Shown: in pieces, positions 35,201 to 48,300 of the stretch
Layout of the letters: each line of letters opens with the position of its first letter
How positions within the stretch are numbered: position 1 is the first letter of the stretch
NCBI GenBank assembly: GCA_032718475.1
Contig: JAUCBJ010001709.1
Span: 1-50,576, forward strand
Source: Nemertoderma westbladi
Lineage: Eukaryota > Xenacoelomorpha > Nemertodermatida > Nemertodermatidae
Length of the DNA stretch: 50,576 nucleotides
Direction: 5' to 3'
Program-made: the position numbers and the translations under genes
Notes under the pieces: model-generated
What the model saw: only the letters and a program-made list of their open reading frames with translations
Database searches by the model: none
Told to the model about the DNA's origin: nothing

Positions 35201-38200
35201 CGGTCAACTTACCAAGTTGTACGTACAACTTACTATCTTTTTAGAACAACCTAGTATCTTGTTCGGTCAACTTACCAAGTTGTACGTAGAACTTACTATC
35301 ATTTTAGAACAACCTAGTATCTTGTTCGGTCAACTTACCAAGTTGTACGTAGAACTTACTATCATTTTAGAACAACCTAGTATCTTGTTCGGTCAACTTA
35401 CCAAGTTGTACGTAGAACTTACTATCTTTTTAGAACAACCTAGTATCTTGTTCGGTCAACTTACCAAGTTGTACGTAGAACTTACTATCTTTTTAGAACA
35501 ACCTAGTATCTTGTTCGGTCAACTTACCAAGTTGTACGTAGAACTTACTATCTTTTTAGAACAACCTAGTATCTTGTTCGGTCAACTTACCAAGTTGTAC
35601 GTAGAACTTACTATCTTTTTAGAACAACCTAGTATCTTGTTCGGTCAACTTACCAAGTGGTACGTAGAACTTACTATCTTTTTAGAACAACCTAGTATCT
35701 TGTTCGGTCAACTTACCAAGTTGTACGTAGAACTTACTATCTTTTTAGAACAACCTAGTATCTTGTTCGGTCAACTTACCAAGTTGTACGTAGAACTTAC
35801 TATCATTTTAGAACAACCTAGTATCTTGTTCGGTCAACTTACCAAGTTGTACGTAGAACTTACTATCTTTTTAGAACAACCTAGTATCTTGTTCGGTCAA
35901 CTTACCAAGTTGTACGTAGAACTTACTATCTTTTTAGAACAACCTAGTATCTTGTTCGGTCAACTTACCAAGTTGTACGTACAACTCACTATCTTTTTAG
36001 AACAACCTAGTATCTTGTTCGGTCAACTTACCAAGTTGTACGTAGAACTTACTATCATTTTAGAACAACCTAGTATCTTGTTCGGTCAACTTACCAAGTT
36101 GTACGTAGAACTTACTATCATTTTAGAACAACCTAGTATCTTGTTCGGTCAACTTACCAAGTTGTACGTAGAACTTACTATCTTTTTAGAACAACCTAGT
36201 ATCTTGTTCGGTCAACTTACCAAGTTGTACGTAGAACTTACTATCTTTTTAGAACAACCTAGTATCTTGTTCGGTCAACTTACCAAGTGGTACGTAGAAC
36301 TTACTATCATTTTAGAACAACCTAGTATCTTGTTCGGTCAACTTACCAAGTTGTACGCACAACTTACTATCATTTTAGAACAACCTAGTATCTTGTTCGG
36401 TCAACTTACCAAGTTGTACGAACAACTTACTATCATTTTAGAACAACCTAGTATCTTGTTCGGTCAACTTACCAAGTTGTACGTAGAACTTACTATCATT
36501 TTAGAACAACCTAGTATCTTGTTCGGTCAACTTACCAAGTTGTACGTAGAACTTACTATCATTTTAGAACAACCTAGTATCTTGTTCGGTCAACTTACCA
36601 AGTTGTACGTACAACTCACTATCTTTTTAGAACAACCTAGTATCTTGTTCGGTCAACTTACCAAGTTGTACGTAGAACTTACTATCATTTTAGAACAACC
36701 TAGTATCTTGTTCGGTCAACTTACCAAGTTGTACGTAGAACTTACTATCATTTTAGAACAACCTAGTATCTTGTTCGGTCAACTTACCAAGTTGTACGTA
36801 GAACTTACTATCTTTTTAGAACAACCTAGTATCTTGTTCGGTCAACTTACCAAGTTGTACGTAGAACTTACTATCTTTTTAGAACAACCTAGTATCTTGT
36901 TCGGTCAACTTACCAAGTGGTACGTAGAACTTACTATCTTTTTAGAACAACCTAGTATCTTGTTCGGTCAACTTACCAAGTTGTACGTAGAACTTACTAT
37001 CTTTTTAGAACAACCTAGTATCTTGTTCGGTCAACTTACCAAGTGGTACGTAGAACTTACTATCTTTTTAGAACAACCTAGTATCTTGTTCGGTCAACTT
37101 ACCAAGTTGTACGTAGAACTTACTATCTTTTTAGAACAACCTAGTATCTTGTTCGGTCAACTTACCAAGTTGTACGTAGAACTTACTATCATTTTAGAAC
37201 AACCTAGTATCTTGTTCGGTCAACTTACCAAGTTGTACGTAGAACTTACTATCTTTTTAGAACAACCTAGTATCTTGTTCGGTCAACTTACCAAGTTGTA
37301 CGTAGAACTTACTATCTTTTTAGAACAACCTAGTATCTTGTTCGGTCAACTTACCAAGTGGTACGTAGAACTTACTATCTTTTTAGAACAACCTAGTATC
37401 TTGTTCGGTCAACTTACCAAGTTGTACGTAGAACTTACTATCTTTTTAGAACAACCTAGTATCTTGTTCGGTCAACTTACCAAGTGGTACGTAGAACTTA
37501 CTATCTTTTTAGAACAACCTAGTATCTTGTTCGGTCAACTTACCAAGTTGTACGTAGAACTTACTATCTTTTTAGAACAACCTAGTATCTTGTTCGGTCA
37601 ACTTACCAAGTGGTACGTAGAACTTACTATCTTTTTAGAACAACCTAGTATCTTGTTCGGTCAACTTACCAAGTTGTACGAACAACTTACTATCATTTTA
37701 GAACAACCTAGTATCTTGTTCGGTCAACTTACCAAGTTGTACGTAGAACTTACTATCATTTTAGAACAACCTAGTATCTTGTTCGGTCAACTTACCAAGT
37801 TGTACGTAGAACTTACTATCATTTTAGAACAACCTAGTATCTTGTTCGGTCAACTTACCAAGTTGTACGTACAACTCACTATCTTTTTAGAACAACCTAG
37901 TATCTTGTTCGGTCAACTTACCAAGTTGTACGTAGAACTTACTATCATTTTAGAACAACCTAGTATCTTGTTCGGTCAACTTACCAAGTTGTACGTAGAA
38001 CTTACTATCATTTTAGAACAACCTAGTATCTTGTTCGGTCAACTTACCAAGTTGTACGTAGAACTTACTATCTTTTTAGAACAACCTAGTATCTTGTTCG
38101 GTCAACTTACCAAGTTGTACGTAGAACTTACTATCTTTTTAGAACAACCTAGTATCTTGTTCGGTCAACTTACCAAGTGGTACGTAGAACTTACTATCAT

Positions 38201-39356
38201 TTTAGAACAACCTAGTATCTTGTTCGGTCAACTTACCAAGTTGTACGCACAACTTACTATCATTTTAGAACAACCTAGTATCTTGTTCGGTCAACTTACC
38301 AAGTTGTACGAACAACTTACTATCATTTTAGAACAACCTAGTATCTTGTTCGGTCAACTTACCAAGTTGTACGTAGAACTTACTATCATTTTAGAACAAC
38401 CTAGTATCTTGTTCGGTCAACTTACCAAGTTGTACGTAGAACTTACTATCATTTTAGAACAACCTAGTATCTTGTTCGGTCAACTTACCAAGTTGTACGT
38501 ACAACTCACTATCTTTTTAGAACAACCTAGTATCTTGTTCGGTCAACTTACCAAGTTGTACGTAGAACTTACTATCATTTTAGAACAACCTAGTATCTTG
38601 TTCGGTCAACTTACCAAGTTGTACGTAGAACTTACTATCATTTTAGAACAACCTAGTATCTTGTTCGGTCAACTTACCAAGTTGTACGTAGAACTTACTA
38701 TCTTTTTAGAACAACCTAGTATCTTGTTCGGTCAACTTACCAAGTTGTACGTAGAACTTACTATCTTTTTAGAACAACCTAGTATCTTGTTCGGTCAACT
38801 TACCAAGTGGTACGTAGAACTTACTATCTTTTTAGAACAACCTAGTATCTTGTTCGGTCAACTTACCAAGTTGTACGTAGAACTTACTATCTTTTTAGAA
38901 CAACCTAGTATCTTGTTCGGTCAACTTACCAAGTTGTATGCACAACTTAGTATCTTTTTAGAACAACCTAGTATCTTGTTTGGTCAACTCACCAAGTTGT
39001 ATGCACAACTTAGTATCTTTTTAGAACAACCTAGTATCTTGTTCGGTCAACTTACCAAGTTGTATGCACAACTTAGTATCTTTTTAGAACAACCTAGTAT
39101 CTTGTTCGGTCAACTTACCAAGTTGTATGCACAACTTAGTATCTTTTTAGAACAACCTAGTATCTTGTTCGGTCAACTTACCAAGTTGTATGCACAACTT
39201 AGTATCTTTTTAGAACAACCTAGTATCTTGTTTGGTCAACTCACCAAGTTGTACGCACAACTTAGTATCTTTTGTGAACAACCTAGTATCTTGTTCGGTC
39301 AACTTACCAAGTTGTACGCACAACTTACTATCTTTTTAGAACAACCTAGTATCTAG
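31794..39356 (+). other. Longest open frame inside the satellite (2520 codons), coding status doubtful
   Basis: This frame encodes 120 successive 21-residue repeats with heptads starting Q-L-T, Q-P-S and Q-L-T, ending at an ATCTAG stop. It begins at a TTG following a frameshift, without an ATG, promoter or splice context. The predicted polypeptide would be hydrophobic, Gln-rich and nearly invariant. Repeats vary mainly at non-synonymous positions (Y-A-Q, Y-E-Q, Y-V-E, F to I). I regard it as an open frame produced by repeat length and not a gene. Confidence 0.3.
32251..38930 (+). repeat. Satellite domain 4: Y-V-E monomers with 630-bp higher-order repeat
   Basis: Monomers mix TACGTAGAA, TACGTACAA and TACGAACAA endings. 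The tag AAGTGGTAC (Leu to Trp) recurs at 34331, 34961, 35654, 36284, 36914, 37040, 37355, 37481, 37607, 38174 and 38804. The tag ACTCAC recurs at 34661, 35984, 36614, 37874 and 38504. Spacings of exactly 630 bp (ten monomers) dominate. This domain is free of nonsense codons and lies within the 2520-codon frame at 31794-39356. Confidence 0.85.
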
Positions 39357-42300
39357 TTCGGTCAACTTACCAAGTTGTACGCACAACTTACTATCTTTTT
39401 AGAACAACCTAGTATCTTGTTCGGTCAACTTACTAAGTTGTACGCACAACTTACTATATTTTTAGAACAACCTAGTATCTTGTTCGGTCAACTTACCAAG
39501 TTGTACGCACAACTTACTATATTTTTAGAACAACCTAGTATCTTGTTCGGTCAACTTACCAAGTTGTATGCACAACTTAGTATCTTTTTAGAACAACCTA
39601 GTATCTTGTTCGGTCAACTTACCAAGTTGTATGCACAACTTAGTATCTTTTTAGAACAACCTAGTATCTTGTTCGGTCAACTTACCAAGTTGTATGCACA
39701 ACTTAGTATCTTTTTAGAACAACCTAGTATCTTGTTTGGTCAACTCACCAAGTTGTACGCACAACTTAGTATCTTTTGTGAACAACCTAGTATCTTGTTC
39801 GGTCAACTTACCAAGTTGTACGCACAACTTACTATCTTTTTAGAACAACCTAGTATCTAGTTCGGTCAACTTACCAAGTTGTACGCACAACTTACTATCT
39901 TTTTAGAACAACCTAGTATCTTGTTCGGTCAACTTACTAAGTTGTACGCACAACTTACTATATTTTTAGAACAACCTAGTATCTTGTTCGGTCAACTTAC
40001 CAAGTTGTACGCACAACTTACTATCTTTTTAGAACAACCTAGTATCTTGTTTGGTCAACTTACCAAGTTGTACGCACAACTTAGTATCTTTTTAGAACAA
40101 CCTAGTATCTTGTTCGGTCAACTTACTAAGTTGTACGCACAACTTACTATCTCTTTAGAACAACCTAGTATCTTGTTCGGTCAACTTACCAAGTTGTACG
40201 CACAACTTACTATCATTTTAGAACAACCTAGTATCTTGTTCGGTCAACTTACCAAGTTGTACGCACAACTTACTATCTTTTTAGAACAACCTAGTATCTT
40301 GTTCGGTCAACTTACCAAGTTGTACAAACAACTTACTATATTTTTAGAACAACCTAGTATCTTGTTCGGTCAACTTACCAAGTTGTACGTAGAACTTACT
40401 ATCTTTTTAGAACAACCTAGAATCTTGTTCGGTCAACTTACCAAGTTGTACGTAGAACTTACTATCTTTTTAGAACAACCTAGAATCTTGTTCGGTCAAC
40501 TTACCAAGTTGTACGTAGAACTTACTATCATTTTAGAACAACCTTGTATCTTGTTCGGTCAACTTACCAAGTTGTACGTAGAACTTACTATCTTTTTAGA
40601 ACAACCTAGAATCTTGTTCGGTCAACTTACCAAGTTGTACGTAGAACTTACTATCTTTTTAGAACAACCTAGTATCTTGTTCGGTCAACTTACCAAGTTG
40701 TACGTAGAACTTACTATCTTTTTAGAACAACCTAGTATCTTGTTCGGTCAACTTACCAAGTTGTACGCACAACTTACTATCATTTTAGAACAACCTAGTA
40801 TCTTGTTCGGTCAACTTACCAAGTTGTACGTAGAACTTACTATCTTTTTAGAACAACCTTGTATCTTGTTCGGTCAACTTACCAAGTTGTACGCACAACT
40901 TACTATCATTTTAGAACAACCTAGTATCTTGTTCGGTCAACTTACCAAGTTGTACGTAGAACTTACTATCTTTTTAGAACAACCTAGTATCTTGTTCGGT
41001 CAACTTACCAAGTTGTACGTAGAACTTACTATCTTTTTAGAACAACCTAGTATCTTGTTCGGTCAACTTACCAAGTTGTACGTAGAACTTACTATCTTTT
41101 TAGAACAACCTAGTATCTTGTTCGGTCAACTTACCAAGTTGTACGTAGAACTTACTATCATTTTAGAACAACCTAGTATCTTGTTCGGTCAACTTACCAA
41201 GTTGTACGTAGAACTTACTATCATTTTAGAACAACCTAGTATCTTGTTCGGTCAACTTACCAAGTTGTATGCACAACTTACTATCATTTTAGAACAACCT
41301 AGTATCTTGTTCGGTCAACTTACCAAGTTGTACGTAGAACTTACTATCTTTTTAGAACAACCTAGTATCTTGTTCGGTCAACTTACCAAGTTGTACGTAG
41401 AACTTACTATCTTTTTAGAACAACCTAGTATCTTGTTCGGTCAACTTACCAAGTTGTATGCACAACTTACTATCATTTTAGAACAACCTAGTATCTTGTT
41501 CGGTCAACTTACCAAGTTGTACGTAGAACTTACTATCATTTTAGAACAACCTAGTATCTTGTTCGGTCAACTTACCAAGTTGTACGCACAACTTACTATC
41601 TTTTTAGAACAACCTAGTATCTTGTTCGGTCAACTTACCAAGTTGTACGCACAACTTACTATATTTTTAGAACAACCTAGTATCTTGTTCGGTCAACTTA
41701 CCAAGTTGTACGCACAACTTACTATATTTTTAGAACAACCTAGTATCTTGTTTGGTCAACTTACAAAGTTGTACGCACAACTTACTATATTTTTAGAACA
41801 ACCTAGTATCTTGTTCGGTCAACTTACCAAGTTGTACGCACAAATTACTATCTTTTTAGAACAACCTAGTATCTTGTTCGGTCAACTTACCAAGTTGTAC
41901 GCACAACTTAGTATCTTTTTAGAACAACCTAGTATCTTGTTCGGTCAACTTACTGAGTTGTACGAACAACTTACTATATTTTTAGAACAACCTAGTATCT
42001 TGTTCGGTCAACTTACCAAGTTGTACGCACAACTTACTATCATTTTAGAACAACCTAGTATCTTGTTCGGTCAACTTACCAAGTTGTACGCACAACTTAC
42101 TATCTTTTTAGAACAACCTAGTATCTTGTTCGGTCAACTTACCAAGTTGTACGCACAACTTACTATCTTTTTAGAACAACCTAGTATCTTGTTCGGTCAA
42201 CTTACCAAGTTGTACGCACAACTTACTATATTTTTAGAACAACCTAGTATCTTGTTCGGTCAACTTACCAAGTGGTACGCACAACTTACTATCTTTTTAG

Positions 42301-45300
42301 AACAACCTAGTATCTTGTTCGGTCAACTTACCAAGTTGTACGAACAACTTACTATCTTTTTAGAACAACCTAGTATCTTGTTCGGTCAACTTACCAAGTT
42401 GTACGAACAACTTACTATCTTTTTAGAACAACCTAGTATCTTGTTCGGTCAACTTACCAAGTGGTACGCACAACGTACTATCTTTTTAGAACAACCTAGT
42501 ATCTTGTTCGGTCAACTTACCAAGTTGTACGCACAAATTACTATCTTTTTAGAACAACCTAGTATCTTGTTCGGTCAACTTACCAAGTTGTACGCACAAC
42601 TTAGTATCTTTTTAGAACAACCTAGTATCTTGTTCGGTCAACTTACTGAGTTGTACGAACAACTTACTATATTTTTAGAACAACCTAGTATCTTGTTCGG
42701 TCAACTTACCAAGTTGTACGCACAACTTATTATCATTTTAGAACAACCTATTATCTTGTTCGGTCAACTTACCAAGTTGTACGCACAACTTACTATCTTT
42801 TTAGAACAACCTAGTATCTTGTTCGGTCAACTTACCAAGTTGTACGCACAACTTACTATCTTTTTAGAACAACCTAGTATCTTGTTCGGTCAACTTACCA
42901 AGTTGTACGCACAACTTACTATATTTTTAGAACAACCTAGTATCTTGTTCGGTCAACTTACCAAGTGGTACGCACAACTTACTATCTTTTTAGAACAACC
43001 TAGTATCTTGTTCGGTCAACTTACCAAGTTGTACGAACAACAACAACTTACTATCTTTTTAGAACAACCTAGTATCTTGTTCGGTCAACTTACCAAGTTG
43101 TACGCACAACTTACTATCATTTTAGAACAACCTAGTATCTTGTTCGGTCAACTTACCTAGTTGTACGAACAACTTACTATCTTTTTAGAACAACCTAGTA
43201 TCTTGTTCGGTCAACTTACCAAGTTGTACGCACAACTTACCATCTTTTTAGAACAACCTAGTATCTTGTTCGGTCAACTTACCAAGTTGTACGCACAACT
43301 TAGTATCTTTTTAGAACAACCTAGTATCTTGTTCGGTCAACTTACTGAGTTGTACGCACAACTTACTATCTTTTTAGAACAACCTAGTATCTTGTTCGGT
43401 CAACTTACCAAGTTGTACGCACAACTTACTATCTTTTTAGAACAACCTAGTATCTTGTTCGGTCAACTTACCAAGTTGTACGCACAACTTACTATATTTT
43501 TAGAACAACCTAGTATCTTGTTTGGTCAACTTACCAAGTTGTACGCACAACTTACTATCTTTTTAGAACAACCTAGTATCTTGTTCGGTCAACTTACCAA
43601 GTTGTACGAACAACTTACTATCTTTTTAGAACAACCTAGTATCTTGTTCGGTCAACTTACCAAGTGGTACGCACAACGTACTATCTTTTTAGAACAACCT
43701 AGTATCTTGTTCGGTCAACTTACCAAGTTGTACGCACAAATTACTATCTTTTTAGAACAACCTAGTATCTTGTTCGGTCAACTTACCAAGTTGTACGCAC
43801 AACTTAGTATATTTTTAGAACAACCTAGTATCTTGTTCGGTCAACTTACTGAGTTGTACGAACAACTTACTATATTTTTAGAACAACCTAGTATCTTGTT
43901 CGGTCAACTTACCAAGTTGTACGCACAACTTATTATCATTTTAGAACAACCTATTATCTTGTTCGGTCAACTTACCAAGTTGTACGCACAACTTACTATC
44001 TTTTTAGAACAACCTAGTATCTTGTTCGGTCAACTTACCAAGTTGTACGCACAACTTACTATCTTTTTAGAACAACCTAGTATCTTGGTCGGTCAACTTT
44101 CCAAGTTGTACGCACAACTTACTATATTTTTAGAACAACCTAGTATCTTGTTCGGTCAACTTACCAAGTTGTACGCACAACTTACTATATTTTTAGAACA
44201 ACCTAGTATCTTGTTCGGTCAACTTACCAAGTTGTACGCACAACTTACTATCTTTTTAGAACAACCTAGTATCTTGTTCGGTCAACTTACCAAGTTGTAC
44301 GCACAACTTACTATATTTTTAGAACAACCTAGTATCTTGTTCGGTCAACTTACCAAGTTGTACGCACAACTTACTATCTTTTTAGAACAACCTAGTATCT
44401 TGTTCGGTCAACTTACCAAGTTGTACGAACAACTTACTATCTTTTTAGAACAACCTAGTATCTTGTTCGGTCAACTTACCAAGTTGTACGAACAACTTAC
44501 TATCTTTTTAGAACAACCTAGTATCTTGTTCGGTGAACTTACCAAGTTGTACGCACAACTTACTATCTTTTTAGAACAACCTAGAATCTTGTTCGGTCAA
44601 CTTACCAAGTTGTACGAACAAATTACTATCTTTTTAGAACAACCTAGTATCTTGTTCGGTCAACTTACCAAGTTGTACGCACAACTTACTATATTTTTAG
44701 AACAACCTAGTATCTTGTTCGGTCAACTTACCAAGTTTTACGCACAACTTACTATATTTTTAGAACAACCTAGTATCTTGTTTGGTCAACTTACCAAGTT
44801 GTACGCACAACTTACTATATTTTTAGAACAACCTAGTATCTTGTTCGGTCAACTTACCAAGTTGTACGCACAAATTACTATCTTTTTAGAACAACCTAGT
44901 ATCTTGTTCGGTCAACTTACCAAGTTGTACGCACAACTTAGTATCTTTTTAGAACAACCTAGTATCTTGTTCGGTCAACTTACTGAGTTGTACGAACAAC
45001 TTACTATATTTTTAGAACAACCTAGTATCTTGTTCGGTCAACTTACCAAGTTGTACGCACAACTTACTATCATTTTAGAACAACCTAGTATCTTGTTCGG
45101 TCAACTTACCAAGTTGTACGCACAACTTACTATCTTTTTAGAACAACCTAGTATCTTGTTCGGTCAACTTACCAAGTTGTACGCACAACTTACTATCTTT
45201 TTAGAACAACCTAGTATCTTGTTCGGTCAACTTACCAAGTTGTACGCACAACTTACTATATTTTTAGAACAACCTAGTATCTTGTTCGGTCAACTTACCA

Positions 45301-48300
45301 AGTGGTACGCACAACTTACTATCTTTTTAGAACAACCTAGTATCTTGTTCGGTCAACTTACCAAGTTGTACGAACAACTTACTATCTTTTTAGAACAACC
45401 TAGTATCTTGTTCGGTCAACTTACCAAGTTGTACGAACAACTTACTATCTTTTTAGAACAACCTAGTATCTTGTTCGGTCAACTTACCAAGTGGTACGCA
45501 CAACGTACTATCTTTTTAGAACAACCTAGTATCTTGTTCGGTCAACTTACCAAGTTGTACGCACAAATTACTATCTTTTTAGAACAACCTAGTATCTTGT
45601 TCGGTCAACTTACCAAGTTGTACGCACAACTTAGTATCTTTTTAGAACAACCTAGTATCTTGTTCGGTCAACTTACTGAGTTGTACGAACAACTTACTAT
45701 ATTTTTAGAACAACCTAGTATCTTGTTCGGTCAACTTACCAAGTTGTACGCACAACTTATTATCATTTTAGAACAACCTATTATCTTGTTCGGTCAACTT
45801 ACCAAGTTGTACGCACAACTTACTATCTTTTTAGAACAACCTAGTATCTTGTTCGGTCAACTTACCAAGTTGTACGCACAACTTACTATCTTTTTAGAAT
45901 AACCTAGTATCTTGTTCGGTCAACTTACCAAGTTGTACGCACAACTTACTATATTTTTAGAACAACCTAGTATCTTGTTCGGTCAACTTACCAAGTGGTA
46001 CGCACAACTTACTATCTTTTTAGAACAACCTAGTATCTTGTTCGGTCAACTTACCAAGTTGTACGAACAACTTACTATCTTTTTAGAACAACCTAGTATC
46101 TTGTTCGGTCAACTTACCAAGTTGTACGCACAACTTACTATCATTTTAGAACAACCTAGTATCTTGTTCGGTCAACTTACCTAGTTGTACGAACAACTTA
46201 CTATCTTTTTAGAACAACCTAGTATCTTGTTCGGTCAACTTACCAAGTTGTACGCACAACTTACCATCTTTTTAGAACAACCTAGTATCTTGTTCGGTCA
46301 ACTTACCAAGTTGTACGCACAACTTAGTATCTTTTTAGAACAACCTAGTATCTTGTTCGGTCAACTTACTGAGTTGTACGCACAACTTACTATCTTTTTA
46401 GAACAACCTAGTATCTTGTTCGGTCAACTTACCAAGTTGTACGCACAACTTACTATCTTTTTAGAACAACCTAGTATCTTGTTCGGTCAACTTACCAAGT
46501 TGTACGCACAACTTACTATATTTTTAGAACAACCTAGTATCTTGTTTGGTCAACTTACCAAGTTGTACGCACAACTTACTATCTTTTTAGAACAACCTAG
46601 TATCTTGTTCGGTCAACTTACCAAGTTGTACGAACAACTTACTATCTTTTTAGAACAACCTAGTATCTTGTTCGGTCAACTTACCAAGTTGTACGCACAA
46701 CTTACTATATTTTTAGAACAACCTAGTATCTTGTTCGGTCAACTTACCAAGTTGTACGCACAACTTACTATCTTTTTAGAACAACCTAGTATCTTGTTCG
46801 GTCAACTTACCAAGTTGTACGAACAACTTACTATCTTTTTAGAACAACCTAGTATCTTGTTCGGTCAACTTACCAAGTTGTACGCACAACTTACTATCTT
46901 TTTAGAACAACCTAGTATCTTGTTCGGTCAACTTACCAAGTTGTACGAACAACTTACTATCTTTTTAGAACAACCTAGTATCTTGTTCGGTCAACTTACC
47001 AAGTTGTACGCACAACTTACTATCTTTTTAGAACAACCTAGTATCTTGTTCGGTCAACTTACCAAGTTGTACGCACAACTTACTATATTTTTAGAACAAC
47101 CTAGTATCTTGTTCGGTCAACTTACCAAGTTGTACGCACAACTTACTATATTTTTAGAACAACCTAGTATCTTGTTTGGTCAACTTACCAAGTTGTACGC
47201 ACAACTTACTATATTTTTAGAACAACCTTGTATCTTGTTTGGTCAACTTACCAAGTTGTACGCACAACTTACTATATTTTTAGAACAACCTAGTATCTTG
47301 TTTGGTCAACTTACCAAGTTGTACGCACAACTTACTATATTTTTAGAACAACCTAGTATCTTGTTCGGTCAACTTACCAAGTTGTACGCACAACTTACTA
47401 TATTTTTAGAACAACCTAGTATCTTGTTCGGTCAACTTACCAAGTTGTACGCACAACTTACTATATTTTTAGAACAACCTAGTATCTTGTTTGGTCAACT
47501 TACCAAGTTGTACGCACAACTTACTATATTTTTAGAACAACCTTGTATCTTGTTTGGTCAACTTACCAAGTTGTACGCACAACTTACTATATTTTTAGAA
47601 CAACCTAGTATCTTGTTTGGTCAACTTACCAAGTTGTACGCACAACTTACTATATTTTTAGAACAACCTAGTATCTTGTTCGGTCAACTTACCAAGTTGT
47701 ACGCACAACTTACTATCTTTTTAGAACAACCTAGTATCTTGTTCGGTCAACTTACCAAGTTGTACGCACAACTTACTATCTTTTTAGAACAACCTAGTAT
47801 CTTGTTCGGTCAACTTACCAAGTTGTACGCACAACTTACTATCTTTTTAGAACAACCTAGTATCTTGTTCGGTCAACTTACCAAGTTGTACGAACAACTT
47901 ACTATCTTTTTAGAACAACCTAGTATCTTGTTCGGTCAACTTACCAAGTTGTACGCACAACTTACTATCTTTTTAGAACAACCTAGTATCTTGTTCGGTC
48001 AACTTACCAAGTTGTACGCACAACTTACTATCTTTTTAGAACAACCTAGTATCTTGTTCGGTCAACTTACCAAGTTGTACGCACAACTTACTATCTTTTT
48101 AGAACAACCTAGTATCTTGTTCGGTCAACTTACCAAGTTGTACGCACAACTTACTATCTTTTTAGAACAACCTAGTATCTTGTTCGGTCAACTTACCAAG
48201 TTGTACGAACAACTTACTATATTTTTAGAACAACCTAGTATCTTGTTCGGTCAACTTACCAAGTTGTACGCACAACTTACTATCTTTTTAGAACAACCTA

